From assembly GCF_017744955.1 (NCBI RefSeq), contig NZ_JAGIAG010000003.1, positions 434,001-498,000 of the forward strand: a DNA stretch of 64,000 nt. The letters run 5' to 3'. The stretch's first letter is position 1. Every line of letters starts with the position of its first letter. The stretch comes from Dokdonella sp. Lineage in GTDB: Bacteria; Pseudomonadota; Gammaproteobacteria; Xanthomonadales; Rhodanobacteraceae. The translations under genes were made by a program, and so were the position numbers. Below the pieces are notes generated by a model. The model did not search any database and was not told where the DNA came from. It worked only from the letters and a program-made list of their open reading frames with translations. Positions 15,524 through 24,614 of the stretch are shown here, one piece after another.

Positions 15524-18028
15524 ATGTCCGAAGCCGCCATCGCCGCCGAGCTACCGCTCGCGGCGCCCGATGCCCCGTTCAGCGCGCACAAGTTCGGCGG
15601 GTCCAGCCTCGCCGACGCGAGCTGCTTCCGCCGCGTCGGCGCGATCCTGCAAGCGCAAGCCGGTCCGCATCAACTGGTGGTCGTGTCGGCGATGCGCGGC
15701 ACCACCGATGCGCTGATCGCACTCGCCGAGGCGGCCGTGCGCGGCGAGCCGGATTGGCGAACCGACTGGCAACGCCTGCGCGAACGCCATCTGGACACCG
15801 CGCACGACCTGCTCGGCGCGAACGCCGCGGAAGCCGCGGAGTGGCTCGACGGCGGTTTCGCGCAGCTGTCGAACCTGCTCGGCGCGCTGGCCGTGCTCGG
15901 CACGCCGAACCGCGAGGCGCTGGAGGCGATCCAGGGCCTCGGCGAGGTCTGGTCGGCGCATCTGCTGTCGCGCTTCCTCGCACAGCAAGGCGCCGACTGC
16001 GCCTTCCTCGACGCGCGCGAGGTGCTGGTCGTCGGCCACGGCGAACTCGGCGCGATCGTCGACTGGGAAGAAAGCGCGCGCCGCTACGCCGACTGGCGCG
16101 CGCGGCACGCGCAGCGCTGGGTGGTCGTGACCGGTTTCGTCGCGCGCACGCACGCCGGTCGCGCGACCGTGCTCGGCCGCAACGGCAGCGACTATTCCGC
16201 GGCGATCTTCGCCGCGCTCGGCGGCGCCGCGGAGCTGACCTTGTGGGGCGACACCGACGGCGTGCTCTCGGCCGATCCGCGCCTGGTCCCCGAGGCGACG
16301 CCGCTGCCGTCGCTGAGCTACGACGAAGCCTGCGAACTGGCCTACTTCGGCGCCAAGGTGATCCATCCGCAGACGCTGACGCCGGCGATCGCGCGCGGCC
16401 TGCCGGTGCGCATCCGCAACACCTTCAACCCCGAGCACGCCGGCACCGCGATCGGCGGCGCGCCGGCGGCGCCGACGCAGCTGCCGCCGGTGAAAGGCAT
16501 CAGCGCGGTACGCGACCTGGCCGTGCTGACCCTCGAAGGCGCCGGCATGATCGGGGTGCCGGGCACCGCCGAGCGCACCTTCGGCGCGCTGCACGACGCA
16601 GGCGTATCGGTGGTGATGATCTCGCAGGGTTCGTCCGAGCACTCGATCTGCTGCGTCGTGCGCAGCGCCGACGCGCCGACCGCGGAAGCAGCCCTGCGGC
16701 GCGCCTTCGCCGGCGAACTCGCGCGCGGCGAGATCCATCGCGTCAGCGTCGCCGGCGACATCGGCGTGCTCGCCGTGGTCGGCGACGGCATGGCCGGCAC
16801 GCCCGGCGTCGCCGCGCGCACGTTCGGCGCGCTCGCGCGCACCGGCGTGAACATCCGCGCGATCGCGCAGGGTGCATCGGAGCGCAACATCTCCGTCGCC
16901 GTCGCCAGCGCCGACACCGCGCGCGCGCTGCGCGCCGTGCACGCGGCGTTCTGGCTGTCGCCGCAGACGCTGTCGATCGGCCTGATCGGACCGGGCAAGG
17001 TCGGCGCGGCGCTGCTCAGGCAGATCGAGGCGGCGCGGCCGCGCCTGCTGCGCGAACACCAGCTCGACCTGCGTCTGCGCGCGGTGGCGAGCAGCCGCGG
17101 CATGTGGCTCGGCGAGGCCGCCGCCGCGGCGCGATGGCAGGAGGACGTCGCCGCCGGCTGCGATCTGGACGCGTTCGCGCGGCACGTGCAGGCCGAGCAT
17201 CTGCCGCACGCGGTCGTCCTCGATTGCAGCGCCAGCGGTGCGGTGGCCGGGAAGTACGCCGAGTGGCTCGCCGCCGGCATCCACGTGGTCACGCCGAACA
17301 AGCAGGCCGGCGCCGGTCCGTCCGCGCGCTGGCGCGCGATCCGCGCCGCCGCCGCGGCGAGCGGCGCGCGCTTCCGCTACGAGGCGACCGTCGGCGCCGG
17401 GCTGCCGGTGATCTCGACCCTGCGCGACCTGCTCGACACCGGCGACGAACTGCTCGCCGCCGAAGGCATCTTCTCCGGCACCCTGGCCTGGCTGTTCAAC
17501 CGCTACGACGGCACGCGGCCGTTCTCGCAACTGGTGCGCGAGGCACACGCGCTCGGCTACACCGAACCCGATCCGCGCGACGACCTTTCCGGCACCGACG
17601 TCGCGCGCAAGCTGGTGATCCTCGCGCGCGAGGCCGGCGTCGCGCTCGACCTCGCCGACGTCTCGGTCGAGAGCCTGGTTCCCGCCGGTCTGCGCGACCT
17701 CGGCGCCGATGCGTTCATGCAGCGGCTCGAAGAACTCGACCAGGCCGTCGCCGTACGCCATCAGCACGCACGCGAGGCGGGACAGGTACTGCGCTACGTC
17801 GCGCGCCTCGATCGCGACGGCAAGGCCAGCGTCGGTCTGGTCGCGTTGCCCGGTGACCACGCCTTCGCGCATTTGCGCCTGACCGACAACGTCGTGCAGT
17901 TCAGCACGCGCCGCTACCACGACAATCCGCTGGTCGTGCAGGGCCCCGGCGCCGGCCCGGAGGTCACCGCCGCCGGCGTGTTCGCCGACCTGCTGCGCGT
18001 AGCGGCGGCGCTGGGGGCGAAGCTGTGA
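15524..18028 (+). CDS. thrA: Bifunctional aspartokinase / homoserine dehydrogenase
   Basis: This 834-residue fusion catalyses the first and third steps of the aspartate pathway to threonine. Aspartokinase occupies about residues 20-300 (KFGGSS at 23-28, GRNGSDYSAA, and the regulatory-loop phrase LWGDTDGVLSADPR). Two ACT-type regulatory segments lie at about 325-470. Homoserine dehydrogenase begins with the NAD(P)-binding LIGPGKVGAALL at about 487-498 and contains NKQAGAGP and the conserved YEATVGAGLPVI. The length agrees with E. coli ThrA (820). GGAGG is 7 nt before ATG 15524 and is held in a hairpin. It is followed by a 226-bp gap with a repeat element before thrB. Confidence 0.97.
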   Translation: MSEAAIAAELPLAAPDAPFSAHKFGGSSLADASCFRRVGAILQAQAGPHQLVVVSAMRGTTDALIALAEAAVRGEPDWRTDWQRLRERHLDTAHDLLGANAAEAAEWLDGGFAQLSNLLGALAVLGTPNREALEAIQGLGEVWSAHLLSRFLAQQGADCAFLDAREVLVVGHGELGAIVDWEESARRYADWRARHAQRWVVVTGFVARTHAGRATVLGRNGSDYSAAIFAALGGAAELTLWGDTDGVLSADPRLVPEATPLPSLSYDEACELAYFGAKVIHPQTLTPAIARGLPVRIRNTFNPEHAGTAIGGAPAAPTQLPPVKGISAVRDLAVLTLEGAGMIGVPGTAERTFGALHDAGVSVVMISQGSSEHSICCVVRSADAPTAEAALRRAFAGELARGEIHRVSVAGDIGVLAVVGDGMAGTPGVAARTFGALARTGVNIRAIAQGASERNISVAVASADTARALRAVHAAFWLSPQTLSIGLIGPGKVGAALLRQIEAARPRLLREHQLDLRLRAVASSRGMWLGEAAAAARWQEDVAAGCDLDAFARHVQAEHLPHAVVLDCSASGAVAGKYAEWLAAGIHVVTPNKQAGAGPSARWRAIRAAAAASGARFRYEATVGAGLPVISTLRDLLDTGDELLAAEGIFSGTLAWLFNRYDGTRPFSQLVREAHALGYTEPDPRDDLSGTDVARKLVILAREAGVALDLADVSVESLVPAGLRDLGADAFMQRLEELDQAVAVRHQHAREAGQVLRYVARLDRDGKASVGLVALPGDHAFAHLRLTDNVVQFSTRRYHDNPLVVQGPGAGPEVTAAGVFADLLRVAAALGAKL

Positions 18029-18037
18029 CGACGACAC

Positions 18038-18234
18038 CCGGGAAACGGAGAAGACGAAGAGCGGGCTCGAACCACTCGCGAGCACGGCTTTGCGACAGTG
18101 CTGACAAGAGCATTTCTCGCGCAGACGCAGAGACGCGAAGGAAAGCCGGCTCATGCTCTTCTCCGCGCTCTCTGCGACTCCGCGAGAAACGCTTCTTCCT
18201 CGTTCTCCGCGCTCTTCGCGTTCCCACTTTCCCA
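18038..18234. repeat. Imperfect palindromic (MITE-like) element between thrA and thrB
   Basis: The thrA-thrB gap is occupied by a long imperfect inverted repeat. TTTCTCGCGCAGACGCAGAG (18113-18132) matches the reverse complement of CTCTGCGACTCCGCGAGAAA (18170-18189) at 18 of 20 positions. Outer arms also match partly: GGAAACGGAGAAGACGAAG at the left and CTTCGCGTTCCCACTTTCC at the right. Phrases like CGCAGAGACGCGAAGG are common intergenic repeats in GC-rich proteobacteria. It encodes nothing, but must be transcribed with thrABC and will fold into a long stem. Confidence 0.65.
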
Positions 18235-18254
18235 GACTCCACCGGAGTGACCCC

Positions 18255-19178
18255 GTGATCGCCCAAGCCACCGCCTTCGCTCCCGCCAGCGTCGCCAACG
18301 TCGGCGTCGGCTTCGACATCCTCGGCCACACCGTCGCCGGTCCCGGCGACCGGGTGACGGTGCGTCGCGTCGCCGAACCCGGCGTGCGCATCGTCGCGAT
18401 CCGCGGCAACGCGCAGCCGCTGCCGTTCGAGCCCGAACAGAACACCGCCGGCACGGCGCTGCTCGCGATGCGCAAGATGCTCGCCCTGCAGTTCGGCTTC
18501 GAGATCGAAATCGACAAGGGCATTCCGTTCGGCTCCGGCATGGGCGGCTCGGCCGCTTCGGCGGTCGCCGCCCTGGTCGCGGCGAACGCGACGCTGGACA
18601 CGCCGCTGCCACGCGACCTGCTCTACCCGTTCGCACTGGAAAGCGAATACGCCGCCAGCGGCAGCCGCCACGGCGACAACGTCGGACCGCTCCTGCTCGG
18701 CGGGCTGGTGCTGGCCACCGCGGAACGGCTGGTGAAGATCCCGACACCGCCGGACCTGCACTGCGCGCTCGTGCATCCGCACGCCGTGCTCGAAACGCGC
18801 GAAGCGCGCGCCGCGCTGGGCGGCCACTACGCGCTGGCGGAGTTCGTCGCGCAGAGCGCGAATCTCGCGCTGCTGCTGGCCGGATGCCACGCGAACGACC
18901 TCGAGCTGGTCCGCGCCGGCTTGCGCGACCGCCTGATCGAACCGCGCCGCGCACCGCTGATCCGCGGCTTCGCCGCCGTCAAGCAGGCCGCGCTGGAGAG
19001 CGGCGCGCTCGGTGCGAGCATTTCCGGCGCCGGCCCGAGCGTATTCGCCTGGTGCGAGAACGAACGAGCCGCGCGCGGCGCGGCCGAGCGCATGCGCGCC
19101 GCGTTCGCCGACGCCGGGCTCGACAGCGAGGCCTGGATCTCGAACGTGAACGGTCCGGCCACGGAGCTGGTCGCATGA
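18255..19178 (+). CDS. thrB: Homoserine kinase
   Basis: This 307-residue GHMP-family kinase phosphorylates homoserine with ATP. The ATP-binding motif is [15 protein letters not shown] at about residues 95-109; [13 protein letters not shown] near the N-terminus and [14 protein letters not shown] near the C-terminus are the other two GHMP motifs. The start is GTG 18255, preceded by GGAG with a 7-nt spacer; further upstream open frame is only the repeat element. The stop overlaps the thrC start by 4 nt (ATGA), indicating translational coupling. The length agrees with E. coli ThrB (310). Confidence 0.96.
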   Translation: MIAQATAFAPASVANVGVGFDILGHTVAGPGDRVTVRRVAEPGVRIVAIRGNAQPLPFEPEQNTAGTALLAMRKMLALQFGFEIEIDKGIPFGSGMGGSAASAVAALVAANATLDTPLPRDLLYPFALESEYAASGSRHGDNVGPLLLGGLVLATAERLVKIPTPPDLHCALVHPHAVLETREARAALGGHYALAEFVAQSANLALLLAGCHANDLELVRAGLRDRLIEPRRAPLIRGFAAVKQAALESGALGASISGAGPSVFAWCENERAARGAAERMRAAFADAGLDSEAWISNVNGPATELVA

Positions 19179-20467
19179 ACTACCTCAGCACGCGCGGCGC
19201 AGCGCCGCCGCTCGGACTCGGCGCCGCGCTCGAAGCCGGACTCGCCACCGACGGCGGCTTATACGTGCCCGAGCGGGTACCGCGCCTGCGCGAGGAGGAT
19301 TTCGACGGCTGCGCAACGCTGGCGACGGTCGCCGCACGATTGCTGCGGCCGTTCTTCGCCGGCGATGCGCTCGCCGCCGAACTCGATGCGATCTGCGCCG
19401 AGGCGCTCGATCCGCCGGCTCCGCTGCGCGCGATCGCCGCGCACACCTGGCTGCTCGAACTCTTCCACGGCCCGACGGCGGCGTTCAAGGATTTCGGCGC
19501 GCGCTTTCTCGCCGCCTCCCTCGCCCGCCGGCGCGGAGCGGACGCCGCGCCGCTGACCGTGCTGGTGGCGACCTCGGGCGACACCGGCGCCGCGGTCGCC
19601 GCGGCCTTCCATCGGCGCCGCGGCTTCCGCGTCGTGATCCTGTATCCGGACGGGCGCGTCTCGCCGCGCCAGGCGCACCAGCTCGGCTGCTTCGGCGACA
19701 ACGTGCACGCGCTGCGCGTCGCCGGTTCGTTCGACGACTGCCAGGCGCTGGTGAAGCGCGCGCTTGCCGATGCCGACCTGAAGGCCGCACTGCCGCTGAC
19801 CTCGGCCAACAGCATCAGCCTCGGCCGCCTGCTGCCGCAGATGAGCTACTACGCGCTGGCCGCGCTCGCGCACCGGCGCGCGCAGGGGACGAAGCTCGAC
19901 ATCGCCATCCCGACCGGCAATCTCGGCAACGCGCTGGCCTGCATCCTCGCCCGTGCGATCGGACTGCCGATCGGCGAGATCGCGCTCGCGACCAATGCGA
20001 ACCGCGTCCTGCCGGATTTCTTCGCAGGCGGCGAGTACGCGCCACGCGCGAGCGTGTCGACGCTGGCGAACGCGATGGACGTCGGCGCGCCGAGCAATTT
20101 CGAACGCCTGCGCTGGCTGTATCCGGACGAGGCCGCGTTGCGCGGCGCGTTCCGCAGCGAAGCGGTCGACGACGAGGAGATCCGCGAGGTGATCCGCCGC
20201 AGCCGCGAGCGTTACGGAACCCTGGTCTGCCCGCACACCGCGACCGCCCTGCGCCTGCTCGAACGGCTGCGTGCGCGTGGCGACTCGCGCGATTGGGCCG
20301 TCGCGGCGACCGCGCATCCGGCCAAGTTCGACGAAGTCATCGAGCCGCTGATCGGCGCCGAAGTCGAGGTGCCGCCGGCGCTCGCCGCCCTGCTCCGCCG
20401 GCCCAGCCGCAGCGAACCGCTCGCGGCCGACTACGCGGCCCTGCGCGAGCGGCTGATGGCCATCTGA
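19175..20467 (+). CDS. thrC: Threonine synthase
   Basis: A PLP enzyme of 430 residues that converts O-phosphohomoserine to threonine, the last step of the operon. The PLP lysine lies in [15 protein letters not shown] at about residue 108; TSGDTGAAV holds the phosphate-binding loop. The N-terminal MNYLSTRG and TDGGLYVPE are family-typical. ATG 19175 overlaps the thrB stop (ATGA), and GGAG lies 9 nt upstream. The length matches the shorter, E. coli-type ThrC (428). The tRNA-Ala promoter follows 31 bp after the stop. Confidence 0.97.
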   Translation: MNYLSTRGAAPPLGLGAALEAGLATDGGLYVPERVPRLREEDFDGCATLATVAARLLRPFFAGDALAAELDAICAEALDPPAPLRAIAAHTWLLELFHGPTAAFKDFGARFLAASLARRRGADAAPLTVLVATSGDTGAAVAAAFHRRRGFRVVILYPDGRVSPRQAHQLGCFGDNVHALRVAGSFDDCQALVKRALADADLKAALPLTSANSISLGRLLPQMSYYALAALAHRRAQGTKLDIAIPTGNLGNALACILARAIGLPIGEIALATNANRVLPDFFAGGEYAPRASVSTLANAMDVGAPSNFERLRWLYPDEAALRGAFRSEAVDDEEIREVIRRSRERYGTLVCPHTATALRLLERLRARGDSRDWAVAATAHPAKFDEVIEPLIGAEVEVPPALAALLRRPSRSEPLAADYAALRERLMAI

Positions 20468-20498
20468 AGCGACCCGTGCTCCGTCACGAGGCACGGAC

Positions 20499-20527
20499 TT
20501 GGCGTTGCGCCCGGCAGACGCTATCAT
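20499..20527 (+). promoter_or_regulatory. Promoter of tRNA-Ala(CGC)
   Basis: TTGGCG (20499-20504), a 17-bp spacer, and TATCAT (20522-20527) form a good sigma70 promoter 41 bp before the tRNA. Confidence 0.75.
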
Positions 20528-20567
20528 GCGCGCCCTCGCGCGGCCCGTGGCCGGCGAAGCACAACGT

Positions 20568-20643
<76 letters not shown>

Positions 20644-20822
20644 CTCAAGTCCTACCCGCGGTAGTCCGCGGGTCGGAATATCGCAGGCATCCCATTCCGT
20701 CGATCGGCGCTCGAACGCCCGCCACGCAGGGCGTCCGGCTTGCGCCGAACGCGACGCAGGCGGCATGCTATCCGCTTTGGCGACCAGACCGTCCGTAACG
20801 CCCTCACCAAGGCGCCTTGCGC

Positions 20823-21533
20823 ATGATCGAATACGGACACAGCACCCACGTCGGCTTGCGGCGCGAGCACAACGAAGACACCTACTACGCCGACGGCGAC
20901 CTGGGCCTGTGGCTGGTCGCGGACGGCATGGGCGGTCACGAGCACGGCGAGGTCGCCAGCGCGCTCGCGCGCGACACGCTGGTGCGCGAGGTCGGCAAGG
21001 GCGCGGAGCTTGTGCGCGCGATCCAGCTCGCCGACGAGGAGATCATCCGCCACTCCACGCGCCGCTCCGAGTCGCTGCCGATGGGCACCACCATCGCCGC
21101 CTTGCGCATTCCCAACGGCGGCGGCGAGTTCGAGGTCGCCTGGGTCGGCGACAGCCGCGTCTACGTGTGGAACGACGAGGGGCTGAAACAGCTCTCGCAA
21201 GACCATTCCTACGTGCAGGAACTGGTCGACCAGGGCGCGATCACCAGCGAGCAGGCGCGCAGCCATCCGCATCGCAACGTCGTCACGCAGGCGCTCGGCG
21301 TCACCGATCCGCAGGCGCTGCGCGTGGAGAGCGTGCGCGGCGTGTTGCGGCCGGGTATGCAGCTGCTGCTGTGCAGCGACGGCCTGACCGAAGAGGTCAA
21401 GGACGCGGCGATCGCCGCGATCGTCGGCCGCCAGGATCTGAGCACGCAGGAATGCGTCGACCATCTCGTCATCGCTGCGCTCGACGGCGGCGGCTCGGAC
21501 AACGTCACCGTGATCCTCGTGCGCGCGCGCTAG
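20823..21533 (+). CDS. PP2C-type serine/threonine phosphatase
   Basis: This 236-residue protein is a compact bacterial PPM phosphatase (PstP/Stp1-like). Metal and phosphate motifs are all visible: R-x-x-NED in LRREHNEDTYY, ADGMGGHEHGE, WVGDSRVY, LLCSDGLTEEV and GGSDNVTVI. There is no membrane segment, so it is cytosolic. It would remove phosphate from Ser/Thr kinase targets; a probable partner kinase with TPRs lies at the right end of this window, but not next to it. ATG 20823 was chosen; a TTG two codons earlier (20817) is an alternative. Confidence 0.93.
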   Translation: MIEYGHSTHVGLRREHNEDTYYADGDLGLWLVADGMGGHEHGEVASALARDTLVREVGKGAELVRAIQLADEEIIRHSTRRSESLPMGTTIAALRIPNGGGEFEVAWVGDSRVYVWNDEGLKQLSQDHSYVQELVDQGAITSEQARSHPHRNVVTQALGVTDPQALRVESVRGVLRPGMQLLLCSDGLTEEVKDAAIAAIVGRQDLSTQECVDHLVIAALDGGGSDNVTVILVRAR

Positions 21534-21573
21534 GGCCTTCCGCCGTCTCGCACCCGTCGAACACCTGTGCTCG

Positions 21574-21838
21574 CCTCTCCCGCTCGCGGGAGAGGTCGCG
21601 CCGCAGGCGCGGGTGAGGGCTTTCGCAGTGAAGCGTTTCACTCCGAACTTCCCTCATCCGGCCCTCCTGGCCATCTTCTCCACGCAGGGAGAAGGGAAAG
21701 CATTTGGGTGTTCACCTCTCCCGCTTGCGGGAGAGGTCGCGTCGCAGGCGCGGGTGAGGGCTTTCGGAGTGAAGCATTTCACTCCGAGCCTCCCTCATCC
21801 GGCCCTCCGGGCCACCTTCTCCCACATAGGGAGAAGGG
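21574..21838. repeat. Two tandem copies of a ~123-bp hairpin-rich intergenic repeat
   Basis: Copy 1 (21574-21696) and copy 2 (21715-21838) are almost identical. Each starts with a CCTCTCCCGC/GCGGGAGAGG hairpin, continues with GCGCGGGTGAGGGCTTTC and GTGAAGC-TTTCACTCCGA, and ends near GGGAGAAGGGG. GGTGAGGG can pair with CCCTCATCC within each copy. This accounts for the whole 311-bp gap between the phosphatase and dnaQ. It lies between converging genes, where REP-like elements often sit. Confidence 0.85.
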
Positions 21839-21844
21839 GCGTCG

Positions 21845-22546
21845 CTACTCGAACAACTGCCGCCACAGGCATTGCCCGCCGGCCTTCTTGTCGAGCACGA
21901 CCAGCCGTGCTTCGTGCGCTTCGAGTTCGCCGGCACCGGCGCGCATCACGCGCGGCCGCACGCGGATCTGCAGTGCCGTCACCGTCACCTGCGTCTCCGC
22001 CGCGGCGGTCTCGCTGGCGAAACCGAGTTGCCCCTGGCCCGCGGTCAGCGCCAGATAGACGTCGGCGAGCAGGTTCGCGTCGAGCAGCGCGCCGTGCAGC
22101 TCGCGATGGCTGTTGTCGACGCCGAGCCGCTTGCACAGCGCGTCGAGGCTGTTGCGCTGTCCGGGAAATTTCTCGCGCGCGAGGACGAGCGTGTCGAGTA
22201 TCTGCACGCGGTCGGCCAGCACGCCGGCGCCGACGCGGGCGAGTTCGGCGTTGATGAAGCCGACGTCGAAGGACGCGTTGTGCGCGATGATCTCGGCGCC
22301 GTCGATGAATTCGAGGAACTCGGCGGCGACGTCGGCGAAACGCGGCTTGTCGAGCAGGAAGTCGTCCTCGATGCCGGTGACCGCCCGCGCGCCTTCGTCG
22401 ATCGCGCGATCCGGGTTCAGGTAGGTGTGGAACGTGCGTCCGGTCGGCCGCCGCTGCACCAGCTCGATGCAGCCGATTTCGATCAGGCGATGGCCGCGGT
22501 GCACTTCCAGGCCGGTCGTTTCGGTGTCGAGGATGATCTGTCTCAT
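21845..22546 (-). CDS. dnaQ: DNA polymerase III epsilon subunit
   Basis: The 233-residue 3'-5' proofreading exonuclease of the replicative polymerase core. Its DEDDh catalytic motifs are ILDTETTGL (D7, E9), [10 protein letters not shown], and [15 protein letters not shown] with the catalytic His and final Asp. [12 protein letters not shown] at ATG 22546 is the usual N-terminus. The C-terminal about 50 residues, which bind the alpha subunit, include [13 protein letters not shown]. The ATG overlaps the rnhA stop (ATGA), and rnhA in turn overlaps the methyltransferase gene, so the three form one translationally coupled operon. Confidence 0.96.
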   Translation of the reverse strand: MRQIILDTETTGLEVHRGHRLIEIGCIELVQRRPTGRTFHTYLNPDRAIDEGARAVTGIEDDFLLDKPRFADVAAEFLEFIDGAEIIAHNASFDVGFINAELARVGAGVLADRVQILDTLVLAREKFPGQRNSLDALCKRLGVDNSHRELHGALLDANLLADVYLALTAGQGQLGFASETAAAETQVTVTALQIRVRPRVMRAGAGELEAHEARLVVLDKKAGGQCLWRQLFE

Positions 22547-23016
22547 GCCGTGCTCCGCAGCCCCTTGAACGCCAGCGCCGCATCGCGCGCGAGCGTGTCG
22601 ACGCGCTCGTTCTCGGCGTGGCCGGCGTGGCCCTTGACCCAGTGCCAGGTCACCCGATGCGCCGCCAGCGCGGCGGACAGGCGCTCCCACAGGTCCTGGT
22701 TCTTCACCGGCTGGCGGTCGCTGGTGCGCCAGCCGTTCGCGCGCCAGCGCGCCATCCATTCCTCGACGCCGCGTTTGACGTACTGCGAATCGGTGGTCAG
22801 CGCGACCACGCAGGGCCGCTTCAGCGCTTCCAGCCCTGCGATGGCCGCCATCAGCTCCATGCGGTTGTTGGTGGTCAGTGGCTCGCCGCCGGAGAGTTCC
22901 TTCTCCTTCGAACCGAAGCGCAGCAGCGCGCCCCAGCCGCCGGGACCGGGATTGCCGAGGCAGGCGCCGTCGGTGAACAGTTCGACGCACTCGGCGTCCG
23001 ATGCGGGCTTGGTCAT
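22543..23016 (-). CDS. rnhA: Ribonuclease HI
   Basis: This 157-residue enzyme cleaves the RNA strand of RNA-DNA hybrids. The four acidic catalytic residues are visible: D in [13 protein letters not shown] in [10 protein letters not shown] in ALTTDSQYV and D in [22 protein letters not shown] is the conserved late segment. The length equals E. coli RnhA (155). It overlaps dnaQ downstream and the methyltransferase gene upstream by 4 nt each. The rnhA-dnaQ pairing is common in Gammaproteobacteria, though in E. coli the two are divergent. Confidence 0.96.
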   Translation of the reverse strand: MTKPASDAECVELFTDGACLGNPGPGGWGALLRFGSKEKELSGGEPLTTNNRMELMAAIAGLEALKRPCVVALTTDSQYVKRGVEEWMARWRANGWRTSDRQPVKNQDLWERLSAALAAHRVTWHWVKGHAGHAENERVDTLARDAALAFKGLRSTA

Positions 23017-23711
23017 GCGCAGGCGCGATGGCTCGGCGAGGCCAGGCGCGGGCCGAGCGCGACGCGCTGGCGCACCAGACGCGGACGCAGCGGTGTCAGC
23101 ACCGCGCGCTGCTTCGACGCGGTCAACAGGTACGCGCCGCGCAGCGGCGTCAGCAGACGCAGGCCGTGCAGCACCGACGCCGCGCCGCGCGTCGGCCAGC
23201 AGGCGCCGAGGTAGTCGACGCTGACCGGCGCGAGCTGCCGGCGCAGCAGGCGCCGCCGCGCGAGTTCCGCATGCGTCGGATGCGGCAGCGGCAGGCCGCG
23301 TCGCGCCTGCCAGTGCAGCCAGGCCAGCCACGGACTCCACGGATTCAGCCCGAACCACAGCAGTACGCCGCCGGGCGCGAGCAGGCGCGCGAGTTCGTCG
23401 ACGAAGCCCTCCGCCGGCAGCGCGTCGCTGACGTGCTGCACCACGATCAAGCGGAACGCTTCGTCTTCCCACGGCAGCGCGCCGGGCGCGCAGACCACGT
23501 CGCCGGCGAGCCGGTCGCGTTCCACGTGCAGGCGCACGGCGCTCAGATGGCGCGTGTCGACGGTGAGTTCGCGCGTCGGCGCGCACGCCTGCAGCAGCAG
23601 AGCGCGGCCGTTCGGCTGGCGCGCGGCGTGCTCGCTCACGCGCTCGATCTCGCTGCGCTGCAGCGCGACGAAATCGGGAAAGGCGAACAGACTGTCGGGG
23701 CCGGTGATCAC
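23013..23711 (-). CDS. SAM-dependent methyltransferase upstream of rnhA
   Basis: About 232 residues from GTG 23711 (a longer form from GTG 23810 is possible but would run through the TACACT -10-like element at about 23729-23734). The Rossmann fold is of the SmtA/UbiE-like class without a classical glycine motif; [28 protein letters not shown] covers the motif II/III region, and the C-terminus is strongly basic. Orthologues placed next to rnhA in proteobacteria (YafS-like) have no known substrate. It is the first gene of the coupled operon with rnhA and dnaQ, and it is divergent from gloB. Confidence 0.85.
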   Translation of the reverse strand: MITGPDSLFAFPDFVALQRSEIERVSEHAARQPNGRALLLQACAPTRELTVDTRHLSAVRLHVERDRLAGDVVCAPGALPWEDEAFRLIVVQHVSDALPAEGFVDELARLLAPGGVLLWFGLNPWSPWLAWLHWQARRGLPLPHPTHAELARRRLLRRQLAPVSVDYLGACWPTRGAASVLHGLRLLTPLRGAYLLTASKQRAVLTPLRPRLVRQRVALGPRLASPSHRACA

Positions 23712-23852
23712 GGATTCAGACGACGAGCGAATGGGCGGAAGTGTAACCCGTTCAGGCGCGCCGCTGCGGCCGGTACCGAACGTGAACCCGGTGGCCGTCC
23801 TAATGCCCACTTAACCCCGGCGGGTATCCCGCTGGCTATATTCGCGCCGCCC

Positions 23853-24614
23853 ATGCGTCTGACTGCCCTGCCCGCGCTCGCCGACAACTACATCTGGCTG
23901 CTCGCCGACGCGGCGGGCGCGGCCGTCGTCGTCGACCCCGGCGACGCGGCGCCGGTGCGCGCGGCGCTGGCGCGCGACTCATTGCGCCTGCGCGCGATCC
24001 TGCTGACGCATCATCATCCCGACCACATCGGTGGCGCGTTCGAGCTCGCCGACGAGAGCGGCGCGGCGATCTACGCGCCGGCCGACGAACGCATCGCCGC
24101 GGCGAACCTGCGGGTCGGCGACGGCGATCGCGTGCGACTGGACGAGCCGGCGCTGACGTTCGAGGTCATCGCGATTCCCGGCCACACGCGCAGCCACGTC
24201 GCCTACTACGGCCACGGCCTGCTGTTCTGCGGCGACACTCTCTTCAGCGTCGGCTGCGGACGCATGTTCGAAGGCACACCGGAACAGATGCTGTCCTCGC
24301 TCGACCGCCTCGCCGCGCTGCCGGGCGACACGCGCGTTTGCTGCGGCCACGAGTACACGGTGGCCAACTGCGCGTTCGCGCGCACGCTCGATCCGCGCAA
24401 CGCGGCCTTGCAGGCGCGCGACGCGGCAGCGGCGACGCTGCGCGATCGAGGCGAGCCGACGCTGCCGGCCACGCTGGCCGACGAGCGCGCCTGCAATCCG
24501 TTTCTGCGCGTCGACTCCGCCGCCCTGGTCGCGGCGCTCGACGGCGCCGATCGCGTCGCTCGCTTCGCCGACCTGCGCCGGCGCAAAGACGTGTTCCGGG
24601 CGCCGCTCGCGTGA
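23853..24614 (+). CDS. gloB: Hydroxyacylglutathione hydrolase (glyoxalase II)
   Basis: A 253-residue metallo-beta-lactamase-fold enzyme that hydrolyses S-lactoylglutathione to D-lactate and glutathione, ending methylglyoxal detoxification. The metal-binding THHHPDHIGG is at about residues 50-59; IPGHTRSH, FCGDTLFSVGCGR and CCGHEYTVAN supply the remaining ligands and the glutathione-binding tail. The length equals E. coli GloB (251). TATATT at 23837-23842 is an attractive -10 that would give a very short 5' leader. The stop overlaps mltD by one base. Confidence 0.95.
   Translation: MRLTALPALADNYIWLLADAAGAAVVVDPGDAAPVRAALARDSLRLRAILLTHHHPDHIGGAFELADESGAAIYAPADERIAAANLRVGDGDRVRLDEPALTFEVIAIPGHTRSHVAYYGHGLLFCGDTLFSVGCGRMFEGTPEQMLSSLDRLAALPGDTRVCCGHEYTVANCAFARTLDPRNAALQARDAAAATLRDRGEPTLPATLADERACNPFLRVDSAALVAALDGADRVARFADLRRRKDVFRAPLA

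Noticed and set aside
15551..18601. Open frame of about 1000 codons antisense to thrA
   Set aside because: It mirrors thrA codon structure in a GC-rich genome, has no ribosome site and no family resemblance.
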